Both the position numbers and the translations under genes were made by a program. Below are positions 1 through 9,647 of a DNA stretch of 64,000 bases, piece by piece. The notes under the pieces were generated by a model. It was not told where the DNA came from. It was given only the letters and a program-made list of their open reading frames with translations, and made no database searches. Numbering within the stretch: position 1 is the stretch's first letter; each line of letters starts with the position of its first letter. The stretch is from Mycolicibacterium agri (GTDB lineage Bacteria > Actinomycetota > Actinomycetes > Mycobacteriales > Mycobacteriaceae). Where the stretch lies: contig NZ_PDCP01000023.1 in NCBI RefSeq assembly GCF_002553505.1, forward strand, positions 1 to 64,000, in the 5' to 3' direction.

Positions 1-40
1 AGAACTGACGCATAATCCAGGGATAAGCCTTCAGATACAC
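1..40 (-). CDS. Possible start of a downstream membrane-protein gene, cut by the window edge
   Basis: Just downstream of the second PKS gene a GTG at 40-38 is preceded by GGAGG with a 5-nt spacer, and the frame stays open to the window edge. The 13 visible residues (VYLKAYPWIMRQF) are hydrophobic and aromatic, as at the start of a membrane protein. The same strand and a gap of about 30 bp suggest it continues the PKS operon. Too little is visible to assign a family. Confidence 0.3.
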   Translation of the reverse strand, partial: MYLKAYPWIMRQF

Positions 41-69
41 AACAACCTCCAACAAGGTGGCTGTTGCAA

Positions 70-3000
70 TCACCCCCTGAAATCGCCCTCATTATTGGGC
101 CTGATTTCGTCGTGCTCGCTGAGGCCGAGCTGACCGATCAACTCAGTGGCGACATCGACCAGTGAGGCGCCTTGAAGGAGAAGTGCCACCGGAGGCTCTA
201 CACCGAAATCTCCGCGGACGGTATTCCTGATTCGCACAGCCATGAGCGAATCCATTCCGAGTCCGGTCAACGGCTCGTCCGTGGCCACGGCGCGATCGTC
301 GGGATAGCCCATGATCGCTGAAACGCGTCTCCGCAGACGCCCCGTGACAACGCGGTTGACCTCGCCGGAGTCTAGGTGCTGCAGTGCATCGGTACCCGGC
401 CAGTCATCGTCGCTTTCCGAACCCACTTCCCCTGCGAGGTCGGTGAAGTAGTTGAGTTGCTGGATTTCCGGGAATGCGGCGACCGCCCGATCGAGGCGCA
501 GCCGCGTGACGCCGACACGCGCAAGGTCGCCGGCGAGCACCGCTTCCAGCGCCTCGATCCCTTCAGCGGGACTTATCGGATCGAGAACCCCGAAGTTGAG
601 TGCGCTCGCGACTCCAACCTCCGCCCATTGGCCCCAGTTGATGGTTGTGGCTGTCAGAAGCGACGCTCTGCGCCACGAGACCAGAGCGTCCAGCCATGCG
701 TTCGCGCAGGCGTAAGACGTCTGTCCCGGCGATCCCAGCAGGGACGCCACCGACGAGAACCCGACCCACCAATCGAGCTTGCGTTCTGTGGTCGCTTTAT
801 GAAGTCGCCACGCACCCATTGCTTTCGCAGCCCAAACCCGTTCCAGGCTTTCCCTGGTGAGCTTCACGACGATCTGGTCGTCAATGACGGCGGCCGAGTG
901 GACGATTCCGCGCAGGGGCCGCCCAGTCGCTTCGGCAGCCGCTACAAGCCGTTCGGCCATTCCCGGCGCAGCGATATCACCGCACACCACGGCGACCTCG
1001 GCGCGTGCTTCCAACTCCGAGAGGTCTTTTCGTTGACTTTCGGAGGGGCCGCTTCTACCGTTGAGAACCACACGGGCGGCGCCGCTGTCGACCAGCCAGC
1101 GAGCGACGACCATGCCGACCCCGCCGAGACCACCAGTGATGATGTATGCGCCATCTGCACGCACTACCGGATCACGCACGCGAGCGTTGAGCGTCGCTCG
1201 AGCAAGCCGTTCGGCGTACCTGTCCTGACCCCGCCAAGCGACCACGTCATCACTGCCTTGCGCCGCGAGCTCGGCGGTCAACATGGCCCTGACGTCTGCG
1301 TCCATATCCAGATCCACCAAGGTGGCTCGCAGATCAGGATGTTCGTACGCCAACACGCGGATCAGACCCTTGAGCGCACCGACCGTCGGATGACCCCGCT
1401 CGTCATCGTGAACCAGAAGACCGTTACGACTCACCAGCCACATCCGTGGCGACTTCCCGTGCCAGCCGGACACGATTGCGCGTACCGCGGCGGACACCGC
1501 CCAAATCACATCGCGTGCGCGTGTCGGTTCATCGTCGGGGGCCATCCCGTCGATGCCGGGCTGGCCGACGAAAATGACCACACCGACCGGCGGAAGATCC
1601 GGATCTGCAGCCGTTTTGGCGAACGCGTCTAGTACCGCAGATTCATCCCCAAGGTTAGCCGTGATCACACGCCGACTCGAAGTGGCGAACCCGGTCGTGA
1701 AATCCTCCGCGATGTCCTTCATGTCGACCCCATGGGTCAGCACCAGCCAGCTTCCGGCTGGCGGGCAGGGACGCGGTGCGACGCTGTCCGGTGATAGCGG
1801 TGTTTGTCGCCACACGGAGTCGAACAGCTTCTGCGCCAGCGGTAACGGCACCGCGCGCCGATTTACGCGTCGCAGGTAGACGCCGCTGATCGATGCGGTC
1901 GGTGCGCCAGTGTCGTCCAACAGTGTGATGCGCCCTACAGCGCCGGTGTCGTCGACGTTGATCAACTCCGCCCGGCACCGGCCTCGCCGTCCGACCTGTT
2001 TATGCACACGGATCGTCTCCATCGCCACCGGCAGGTACGTGACCTCGGTCATGCCCTGCTGTGACTCGGTCGGCATGGCGGCAGCCAGGGTCTGCAGGGC
2101 AGCGTCGAACATCACCGGATGGACACGGAACTCGCGATGCGAAGTTGCATCGTCGGGCAGCGCGATCTCTGCTTCGGCAAACCCGTTGTCAGAATGAATG
2201 ATCCGGGTCAGGGCGGCAAAGGCACGTCCATGATGGGCACCGGTACGTCGCAACGCAGTGTAGAAGTCGACTGGTGACACGATGGTACCGGTGTCGCCGA
2301 GCGCACCGTTCCAAGTCGTGTCGACCGCGCCTTGCCCGGCGTGGACACAGGCGACCGCGTGCCGACACCACGTGCCGCCGGTTGACCGCGAATAGACCTC
2401 GACTCGCACACTGTTGCCTGCGCCCGAGTTGAGGACCGTGGTCAATTGGGTTCGGCTCTCGACGGGCAGCATCTGTTCGACCTCGAGTCGATTCACCGTA
2501 ACGGCGTCGGCGGGCAGGCCGAATGCTTCGCAGCCTGCGGCCAAAGCGATCTCAGCGAAAGCCGCGGCGGGCATGACGGGCTGGCCATGCACCTTGTGAT
2601 CCTGCAGCCATGGGAGGAGGTCGGTGCCGACGTCCGCCTGCCACGCGTGATCGCGGCCCTGTGGCATCTCGACGTGCATACCGAGCATGGGGTGCATCCC
2701 CGTCGGCCGACCGTCCGCGCGATCGTTAACCCAGTACTTCGAGTGCATCCAGGGCCTGGGCGGAAGGTCTACTAGGCCGTTTGAGCCTCCGTCGCAACCT
2801 TTCTCGTCGCAACTTTCCGCATCCACTGGGAAGTGCACAGTAGAGAGATTCGCGTGGAAGGTGATTGTCTCCGGGCTGTCCCGGTTGATCGTCGCGGCCA
2901 CGCGGATGTCGCCGCAGGACCCCACAAACTCAAGAGTTTCGGTGATGGCATGGGTGAGCAGCGGATGCGGGCTGACCTCAACGAAGTTGGCGTGCTTGGC

Positions 3001-5442
3001 ACCCGCGATCGCCACGGCCTGACTGAACCTAACCGGATGGCGAAGGTTGGCCACCCAGTGGCCCGCGTCGAACACCGGCGTTTGGCGGCCCGCGTTCCCT
3101 GTGGTGCTGAAGAGCAGGATCTGTGGAGCGCTCGGCGTCAGATCGGCAAGCGCACTGCGCAAGTCGAAGAGAATAGGATCGATGGTGGGGTGATGGGAGG
3201 CCACGTCCACCTCGATGCGCCGCGCCAATCTTCCTTGTGCGTCAACCACGGCGATCATCGCGTCGACCTGTGCCGGGGGCCCGGCCACCACTGTCTGACG
3301 CGGAGAGGCGTACACCGCCAAGGTGATATCGGGATAGCCGGCCATCAACTCCTCGGTGGCCGCTGCGTCCAGTTCCAGCAGCGCCATCGCGCCCTGTCCG
3401 GACAGCCGGGACATCAACCGCGATCGGGTGGCTATCACCCGCAGCCCGTCGGCGGGCGTCAGCGCCCCGGCCACCACAGCCGCGGAGACTTCACCCATCG
3501 AGTGCCCGATCACTGCGTCGGGTCGCACGCCGTGATGACGCCACAACTCGGTAAGCGCCAGGTGCATACCGACCAGCACCGGTTGGATACGGTCGATGCC
3601 GATGAGTTGCTCGCCGTCGGTGAGCACTTTGCGCAGCGAGAACCCGACCTGCGCAACGAAGACCGGCTCCAAATCGGCTATCGCTGCGGCGAAGGCCGGT
3701 TCATCGGCCATCAACTGCCGACCCATACCCGCCCACTGCGAGCCCTGGCCCGAGTACACGAACACCGTGCCGGAGGCGGCAGGCGCCTCGCGCGGCAAGA
3801 CCACTCCGGGCGCAGGCACTCCGGCAGCAAGGGTCCGCAAACCTGTGACGGCTTGTTGCCGATCAACCGCACACACCGCGGCGAACTTGCCTTCGCCCTG
3901 GCGGTGACGCAGTGTGCGTGCCAGATCCGCCAATTCGACATCCGTGGTGTCACGCTCCAGCCAATCGGCCAATGCCGTCGCCCATGAACTCACGCGCTCG
4001 GTTGTCCTACCGGTCACGACAAGCGTGCTCACCGAGGACTCCGAACTACCACCTGACGAGGCCGGCATATCCGGTCCTTGCTCGAGCACCACATGTGCAT
4101 TGGTCCCACCGAGGCCGAACGAGGACACTGCCGCCCGGCGCGGGCCCGAACAGTCGGGCCACTGCATCAGGTCAGTAGGAACGAACAGTCGTGTCGCGGA
4201 CGCGTCGATCGCCGGATTCCACTGCAGAAAATGAAGATTGGGGGGAATCTGCGCTCGGTGGACGGCCAAAACGGCCTTGATGAAGCCTGCGATACCTGCC
4301 GCCCCCTCCAAATGGCCCATGTTCGTCTTGACGGCCCCGACCGCGCATGGACCGTTTCCCTGGCCGTAGGTGGCTGACAATGCGTCGAACTCGATCGGGT
4401 CACCGAGGGCCGTACCGGTCCCGTGAGCCTCGACGAAATTCACTGAGCCCGCTGCAACATCGGCGCCCCGCAACGCCCTTGTGATCACATCATGTTGGGC
4501 CAGCGCATTGGGTGCGGTCAGGCCGTTGGAGCGGCCATCCTGGTTGACCGCCGAGCCGCGCACTACGGCCAGCACTCGGTCACCGTCACACACTGCGTCG
4601 GTGAGTCGCTTGAGCACGACCACACCAGCACCCTCACCCCGCACGAACCCGTCGGCCCCTGCATCGAAGGAGCGACAGTGCCCATGTGGCGACAGCATCC
4701 CCCACTTGGACAACGCGAGCTGGGTTTCCGGACGCAGGATGAGGTTGACGCCACCGGCCAGAGCAACGTCGCTTTCACGCATCCGCAGGCTCTGACAGGC
4801 CAGATGCACCGCAACAAGCGATGACGAGCAAGCCGTGTCCACCGCGACCGCCGGCCCATGCAGACCCAACAGATACGCGATCCGACCGACGGTGATGCTG
4901 TGAGCGTTACCCGTTGCGCAATAAGCGTCGATCGCGTCAGGGTTCGCGGCCGAGGCCGTTTGATATTCCGTGTAATACACCCCCATCATCACCGCAGTGC
5001 GACTGCCGCCCATGGCCTCCGGCGCGAACCCGCCATGCTCCAACGCTTCCCACGCCACTTCCAACAGCAGCCGCTGTTGCGGATCCATCGTCTCGGCCTC
5101 GCGCGGTGAGATTCCGAAGTGGTCGGCGTCGAAGCCGGACACATCGGGAAGGAAACCGGCCCATTTCGAGCTCATCCGCCCGGGCGAGAACGGGTCAGGA
5201 TCGTAGAACTCCTCGACATCCCAGCGGTCCGAGGGCACCTCGCCGATCGCGTCGCCTCCGTCAGCCAGGAATTCCCAATACGCCTGCGGACCCACCGAAC
5301 CACCGGGGAAGCGACAGCCAATTCCGATCACGGCTATGGGCTCCGCTGCGGCCAGCCGAGAAGCCTTCTCGAACTGATCGTCCAGCGCTGCACGCTGGGC
5401 TGCGGTCATATCCGAAATTCGGCTGAAGGTGGTTCTCATCAT
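70..5442 (-). CDS. Type I polyketide synthase, KS-AT-DH-KR-ACP module
   Basis: A 1790-residue modular PKS expected to add and partly reduce one extender unit on an acyl chain passed from the upstream PKS. Visible domains: KS about 34-455 (Cys205 in DTACSSS, His340 in EAHGTGT, His377 in NMGHL); AT about 560-860 (GQGSQW, Ser648 in GHSMGE, His750 in VASHH, and YASP, the motif type of mycobacterial Mas/Pks2-like ATs); DH about 915-1190 (His949 in a Hx3Gx4P motif, Asp1113 in HPVMFDAAL); KR about 1430-1620 (GGLGGVG nucleotide motif, Ser1563/1564, Tyr1577, and an IDD motif as in B-type KRs); C-terminal ACP with the phosphopantetheine serine in LGMDSL. No enoylreductase is present, so a hydroxy or unsaturated product is expected. 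The start overlaps the stop of the upstream PKS (ATGATGA), so translation is coupled; Met1 or Met2 could be used. The product is unknown; the architecture recalls mycobacterial outer-lipid PKSs. Confidence 0.95.
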   Translation of the reverse strand: MMRTTFSRISDMTAAQRAALDDQFEKASRLAAAEPIAVIGIGCRFPGGSVGPQAYWEFLADGGDAIGEVPSDRWDVEEFYDPDPFSPGRMSSKWAGFLPDVSGFDADHFGISPREAETMDPQQRLLLEVAWEALEHGGFAPEAMGGSRTAVMMGVYYTEYQTASAANPDAIDAYCATGNAHSITVGRIAYLLGLHGPAVAVDTACSSSLVAVHLACQSLRMRESDVALAGGVNLILRPETQLALSKWGMLSPHGHCRSFDAGADGFVRGEGAGVVVLKRLTDAVCDGDRVLAVVRGSAVNQDGRSNGLTAPNALAQHDVITRALRGADVAAGSVNFVEAHGTGTALGDPIEFDALSATYGQGNGPCAVGAVKTNMGHLEGAAGIAGFIKAVLAVHRAQIPPNLHFLQWNPAIDASATRLFVPTDLMQWPDCSGPRRAAVSSFGLGGTNAHVVLEQGPDMPASSGGSSESSVSTLVVTGRTTERVSSWATALADWLERDTTDVELADLARTLRHRQGEGKFAAVCAVDRQQAVTGLRTLAAGVPAPGVVLPREAPAASGTVFVYSGQGSQWAGMGRQLMADEPAFAAAIADLEPVFVAQVGFSLRKVLTDGEQLIGIDRIQPVLVGMHLALTELWRHHGVRPDAVIGHSMGEVSAAVVAGALTPADGLRVIATRSRLMSRLSGQGAMALLELDAAATEELMAGYPDITLAVYASPRQTVVAGPPAQVDAMIAVVDAQGRLARRIEVDVASHHPTIDPILFDLRSALADLTPSAPQILLFSTTGNAGRQTPVFDAGHWVANLRHPVRFSQAVAIAGAKHANFVEVSPHPLLTHAITETLEFVGSCGDIRVAATINRDSPETITFHANLSTVHFPVDAESCDEKGCDGGSNGLVDLPPRPWMHSKYWVNDRADGRPTGMHPMLGMHVEMPQGRDHAWQADVGTDLLPWLQDHKVHGQPVMPAAAFAEIALAAGCEAFGLPADAVTVNRLEVEQMLPVESRTQLTTVLNSGAGNSVRVEVYSRSTGGTWCRHAVACVHAGQGAVDTTWNGALGDTGTIVSPVDFYTALRRTGAHHGRAFAALTRIIHSDNGFAEAEIALPDDATSHREFRVHPVMFDAALQTLAAAMPTESQQGMTEVTYLPVAMETIRVHKQVGRRGRCRAELINVDDTGAVGRITLLDDTGAPTASISGVYLRRVNRRAVPLPLAQKLFDSVWRQTPLSPDSVAPRPCPPAGSWLVLTHGVDMKDIAEDFTTGFATSSRRVITANLGDESAVLDAFAKTAADPDLPPVGVVIFVGQPGIDGMAPDDEPTRARDVIWAVSAAVRAIVSGWHGKSPRMWLVSRNGLLVHDDERGHPTVGALKGLIRVLAYEHPDLRATLVDLDMDADVRAMLTAELAAQGSDDVVAWRGQDRYAERLARATLNARVRDPVVRADGAYIITGGLGGVGMVVARWLVDSGAARVVLNGRSGPSESQRKDLSELEARAEVAVVCGDIAAPGMAERLVAAAEATGRPLRGIVHSAAVIDDQIVVKLTRESLERVWAAKAMGAWRLHKATTERKLDWWVGFSSVASLLGSPGQTSYACANAWLDALVSWRRASLLTATTINWGQWAEVGVASALNFGVLDPISPAEGIEALEAVLAGDLARVGVTRLRLDRAVAAFPEIQQLNYFTDLAGEVGSESDDDWPGTDALQHLDSGEVNRVVTGRLRRRVSAIMGYPDDRAVATDEPLTGLGMDSLMAVRIRNTVRGDFGVEPPVALLLQGASLVDVATELIGQLGLSEHDEIRPNNEGDFRG

Positions 5443-8400
5443 CGGATACCGCTCTCACTGGGAAAATGCTCCGATTCCACGCTGTCGAACAACGCATCCA
5501 ACACACTGCTGCTGGTGGAACCATCGAGATCGACGTCGTCGTGCTCCGTATTCAGTTCAGGTGCCAGGCTTTCCGCCAGATGCCTCGCCAACGACGAGAT
5601 GGTCGGGTGATCCCATAACATCGTCGCTGACAGGTCGATACCCACCAGGTGCTGGGCCTCTCGAAGGACGGCCATCGCCATCATCGAGTCAAGTCCCATC
5701 TCGGGGAACGGCTGATTGATGTCCAAAGTCGTTTGCGGAGCCTGTAATTCGCGGGCCAAGATGGCTTGCAGTCCTGCTTGCAGTTCCGCGCAGACCTCTT
5801 CAGCGGTCATCGACGACCAGTCGGAGCTAGGGCCTGATCGATGCGCGTCGTCGCCGGTCGCTCTGTCCAACGTTGACGGCACCATCGACCGTTCCACACG
5901 CCGCAGACGGACGTCCCTCACCTCTGCGATGGCTGTGCCTGCGTCATCGATCACGCTGACGTGACCCCATAGGTCCGCACCGTCGTCGTTGGCGCTGACC
6001 GACTCCGCACGGCACCGCGCTCGTCGGCCCATAACTCCAGACAGCCGAATCGATCCCAGCGACATCGGCAGGTAAGTGACTTCGACCGGCAGGGGCTCGA
6101 CCGGTGTTGCCGCGACCAAACTCTGCAGCGCCGCCTCCAACATCACCGGGTGGATCCCGTAACCCTGAGTCGAACCGGCCTCTTCGGGCAGCACGATTTC
6201 GGCGTGCACCGTTTCGCCGGGCGTACGAACGATGCGGGTCAATGCGGTGAACGGCGGGCCCTGTTGGATTCCGGCACGTCCTCGTGCAGCGTAGAAGTCC
6301 GTGGGCGCCACTACAGTTCCGACATCGGAAAGGGTGTTGCAGTCCTGAGGCGGGATGCCGTGGCGCGTCACGCCCACGCGCGCCACTACATGCCGACACC
6401 AACGGCCCCCGGTCGATCGCGAGTGGATCTCGACTCGAACCGCATCGTCGGCGTCCCGGACAAGCTGAGTGGTCAACTCGGTCCGACCGTCCAGGGCAAG
6501 AATCTGCTCGGTTTCGAGCCGATTCACCTCCACATCCCCCACGGGTAGCCCAAGGGCCGCACTACCCGCTGCCACCACCATCTCGGCGAACGCCGCCAGA
6601 GGCATCACGGGTTGACCGTGCACGGCATGATTCATCAGCCAGGGGTTGCGCTCAGTGTGCGCCCGAACCTGCCATACGTGTTCACGGCCCGATGGCATCT
6701 CCACGTGCGTCCCGAGCAGTGGGTGCGCCGCGGTCACTCCCGCCCGGACCGATCGATTCGGCACCCAATACCTCGAATGCAGCCAGGGCGTGGGCGGGAT
6801 GTCCACCAGGCGTCCAGCGGCGTTCGCCTGCGGTGTCACACCCAAAGCGGCGAGTTGCGAATGAAAGTAGAGGGTTTCGTCGTCTACCCTGGCCGTCCTC
6901 GTGTGCAACGCGAAGCAGCCAGACCACGGCTCTGACTCGAGGATGGCGGCGATGGGGTCGGCGACCTCGGGATGTGGACTGATCTCAATGAATGTGCTGT
7001 GGTTGCGCGCTGCCGCCGCGATTGCCTGATCGAGTCGCAGTGGATGGCGCAGATTGGCTACCCAATGTGCGGCGTCGAGCACAACTGCGGAGTCCGCGGT
7101 TGCGACGGTGGACAGGTAAGGAATCTTCGGGCTTTTCGGTGTCAAAGCACTTAGTGCCGAGGCCAGTTCGTCCGATATCGGATCCATCAGGACGGTGTTG
7201 GCAGCGATTTGCGTGTCGATCCTCCGCACGGGAAGAGCCTTCTGCTGGACTTGGGCGATGAGGGCATTGATCTGGTGGGGTGGTCCGGCGATGGCGGTTT
7301 GGCGTGGGGAGGCGTGCACGGCGATGGTGACGTCGGGGTAGTCGGCGATGAGTTGCTCGGTGGCGTGGGTGTCCGTTTCCAGCAGCGCCATGGCGCCCTG
7401 CCCGGCAAGCCGCGCCATCAGCCGCGACCGGGTGGTGATCACATACAGCCCTTCGGCGGGACTCAGCGCCCCGGCCACCACCGCCGCTGACACCTCACCC
7501 ATGGAATGGCCGATCACCGCATCGGGCTCCACCCCGTAGGAACGCCACAACGCCGTCAACGCCAACTGCACCGCCATCGTGACCGGCTGTACCCCTCGTT
7601 CACCGCTCGGTGATTCGCCACTGGTGAGTGCCCGCTGCAGCGAGAAACCGGTTTGGGCAACGAATATCGGCTCGAGGTCGGCGATCGCTGCAGCGAAGGC
7701 CGGCTCGTCGGCCAGCAGCTGTCGACCCATGCCGGCCCATTGCGAATTCGAACCCGGATACACGAACACTGTGCGCGCATCAGCGGGCAGGTGTTGGGCC
7801 CTCACGACCCCCGCTGTCGTTCGGCCTGCGGCCAATTCCCGCAGTGCGGTTATTGCTTGGGTGCGGTTGCGGGCGCAGACGGTGGCGAATAGTGGGTGTC
7901 GGGTGCGGTGGTGGTTGAGGGTGTGGGCGATGTCGGCCAACTCCACACCGGGTTGGTCGTGTTCCATCCAGTCGGCCAGCACCGCAGCCATCGCCTCGAG
8001 CCGTTGGGTGGTCTTACCCGACACCACCAACGTGGTCACCGCCGGCGCCGGCACCCCGGCCGCGGGCTCGACAACCGGCGCCTGCTCGAGCACCACATGG
8101 GCGTTGGTACCACCAAACCCGAACGACGACACCCCCGCACGCCTGGGCCGACCCGTCACCGGCCAATCCATCGGAGCATCAACAACTCTCAACCGCAAAT
8201 CCCCAAACGGAATATGCGGATTCGGAGAGTCGAAGCACGCGTTAGCCGGAATATGGGCACTGTGCACGGCCAGCACCGCCTTGCAGAACCCCGCGATGCC
8301 CGCCGCGGCCTCAAGATGGCCGAGGTTTGTTTTGATGGCGCCGATGAGCAGTGGGTTTGTTGGGGGGCGGCCTCGGCCCAGCACTGTGCCCAGTGCGCGG

Positions 8401-9647
8401 GCTTCGATGGGATCACCCAGCAGCGTGCCGGTGCCGTGGGCCTCCACATAGTCGACCTCACCCGGGGCGAGACCGGCATTGGCATAGGCCGCACGCAACA
8501 CCGCCATCTGCGCAGCCGGATTGGGCGCCATCAACCCATTGGAGCGGCCGTCCTGATTAACCGCCGACCCCCGCACCACCGCCAACACCCGATCCCCGTC
8601 ACGGCGCGCATCCGAGAGCCGCTTGAGCACCGCCACCCCACAACCCTCACCACGAACAAACCCATCAGCGGCGGCATCAAAGGCATGACAACAACCCGAC
8701 GGCGACATCGCATTGGCCAAATCGAAACTGCGCGTCACCGCCGGCGACAACACCACATTGACCCCCGCCGCCAACGCCAGATCCGCATCCCCGGTCCGCA
8801 AACTCTGACACGCCAGATGCACCGCCACCAACGACGACGAACACGCCGTATCCACCGTCACCGACGGCCCCCGCAGATCCAGAAAATACGACACCCGATT
8901 GGCGATAACGCTCAACGCCCCACCAGTACCCGACCACGCATCAACCTGACTCAAATCCGCCGACGCCAGATACCCGTACTCCCCCAAACACGCACCAACA
9001 AACACCCCAGTCAAGCTCTGCCGCAACGACGGCGCCGCAATCCCGGCATGCTCCAACGCCTCGTAAGCCACCTCCAACACCAACCGCTGCTGCGGATCCA
9101 TCTTGGCCGCCTCCCGCGGCGAGATCTCAAAAAACTCCGCATCAAAAGCATCAACATCACTCAGAAACGAACCCCACCGAGTGGTAGCAGCCAACGCCGC
9201 CCCCACCTCCGGCGAACCATCATCAAACAACGCCCACCGATCCGCAGGCAACCGCCCCACCGACGACCGACCCTCACACACAAACCGCCACAACGACTCC
9301 GGCCCACCAACCCCACCAGGAAACCGACACCCCAAACCAACAACCGCAACCGGCTCACCCAGGTATGACCCCCCGCAGCTGTCCACCACTTCGACTTCAG
9401 ACGGTGAGCCGGTCAGGAATTTCACCAACGCGTTGATCGTCGGGTACTGCCAGAACTCCACCGGAGATACCTGTCGCCCCAACAACTCCGACAGTTCTCC
9501 TGTGAGCACCACCGCATCGCCCGACCCCAATCCGAGGTCATGCATCGACGAATCCAGGTCGATTTCGTCTGGGTTGCAGCCGATGTTGGCGACCAGGTAG
9601 TCGACCAGCCAGTCGCGCAGCGCGTCCTCGTCAAAAGCCGCAGTCAT
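5439..9647 (-). CDS. Type I polyketide synthase, ACP-KS-AT-DH-ACP, with altered AT and DH sites
   Basis: A 1402-residue PKS. Order: N-terminal ACP about 10-80 (serine in LGLGSGDA, like the loading ACP of Pks13), KS about 97-520 (Cys269, His404 and His444 present), AT about 625-920, DH about 975-1255, C-terminal ACP about 1280-1375 (serine in MGLDSM). The N-terminal ACP next to a FAAL gene suggests that a fatty acyl-AMP primes this protein. Oddities: there is no KR or ER; the AT has GSNSQW instead of GQGSQW, and Asn817 where the catalytic His of SHxxx(M/I)xP is expected, although Ser715 of GHSMG is intact; the DH has Glu1171 (HPVMLEAAL) where Asp is usual, although His1007 is intact. The reading frame is undamaged. 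The KS half has a distinct codon style (see findings). ATGA overlaps couple it to the FAAL gene upstream and the PKS downstream. Split two-module PKS genes of glycopeptidolipid type are a plausible comparison. Confidence 0.93.
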   Translation of the reverse strand: MTAAFDEDALRDWLVDYLVANIGCNPDEIDLDSSMHDLGLGSGDAVVLTGELSELLGRQVSPVEFWQYPTINALVKFLTGSPSEVEVVDSCGGSYLGEPVAVVGLGCRFPGGVGGPESLWRFVCEGRSSVGRLPADRWALFDDGSPEVGAALAATTRWGSFLSDVDAFDAEFFEISPREAAKMDPQQRLVLEVAYEALEHAGIAAPSLRQSLTGVFVGACLGEYGYLASADLSQVDAWSGTGGALSVIANRVSYFLDLRGPSVTVDTACSSSLVAVHLACQSLRTGDADLALAAGVNVVLSPAVTRSFDLANAMSPSGCCHAFDAAADGFVRGEGCGVAVLKRLSDARRDGDRVLAVVRGSAVNQDGRSNGLMAPNPAAQMAVLRAAYANAGLAPGEVDYVEAHGTGTLLGDPIEARALGTVLGRGRPPTNPLLIGAIKTNLGHLEAAAGIAGFCKAVLAVHSAHIPANACFDSPNPHIPFGDLRLRVVDAPMDWPVTGRPRRAGVSSFGFGGTNAHVVLEQAPVVEPAAGVPAPAVTTLVVSGKTTQRLEAMAAVLADWMEHDQPGVELADIAHTLNHHRTRHPLFATVCARNRTQAITALRELAAGRTTAGVVRAQHLPADARTVFVYPGSNSQWAGMGRQLLADEPAFAAAIADLEPIFVAQTGFSLQRALTSGESPSGERGVQPVTMAVQLALTALWRSYGVEPDAVIGHSMGEVSAAVVAGALSPAEGLYVITTRSRLMARLAGQGAMALLETDTHATEQLIADYPDVTIAVHASPRQTAIAGPPHQINALIAQVQQKALPVRRIDTQIAANTVLMDPISDELASALSALTPKSPKIPYLSTVATADSAVVLDAAHWVANLRHPLRLDQAIAAAARNHSTFIEISPHPEVADPIAAILESEPWSGCFALHTRTARVDDETLYFHSQLAALGVTPQANAAGRLVDIPPTPWLHSRYWVPNRSVRAGVTAAHPLLGTHVEMPSGREHVWQVRAHTERNPWLMNHAVHGQPVMPLAAFAEMVVAAGSAALGLPVGDVEVNRLETEQILALDGRTELTTQLVRDADDAVRVEIHSRSTGGRWCRHVVARVGVTRHGIPPQDCNTLSDVGTVVAPTDFYAARGRAGIQQGPPFTALTRIVRTPGETVHAEIVLPEEAGSTQGYGIHPVMLEAALQSLVAATPVEPLPVEVTYLPMSLGSIRLSGVMGRRARCRAESVSANDDGADLWGHVSVIDDAGTAIAEVRDVRLRRVERSMVPSTLDRATGDDAHRSGPSSDWSSMTAEEVCAELQAGLQAILARELQAPQTTLDINQPFPEMGLDSMMAMAVLREAQHLVGIDLSATMLWDHPTISSLARHLAESLAPELNTEHDDVDLDGSTSSSVLDALFDSVESEHFPSESGIR

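Noticed and set aside
7896..9368. A 490-codon open frame on the plus strand opposite the first PKS gene
   Set aside because: It lies wholly antisense to well-supported KS/AT coding sequence, its translation is low-complexity (Arg/Pro/His/Thr-rich) and it matches the codon-style patch of the real gene.
5439..9647. First PKS as a pseudogene because of the odd AT and DH residues
   Set aside because: The frame is intact over 1402 codons, KS and ACP sites are canonical and overlaps with both neighbours are preserved.
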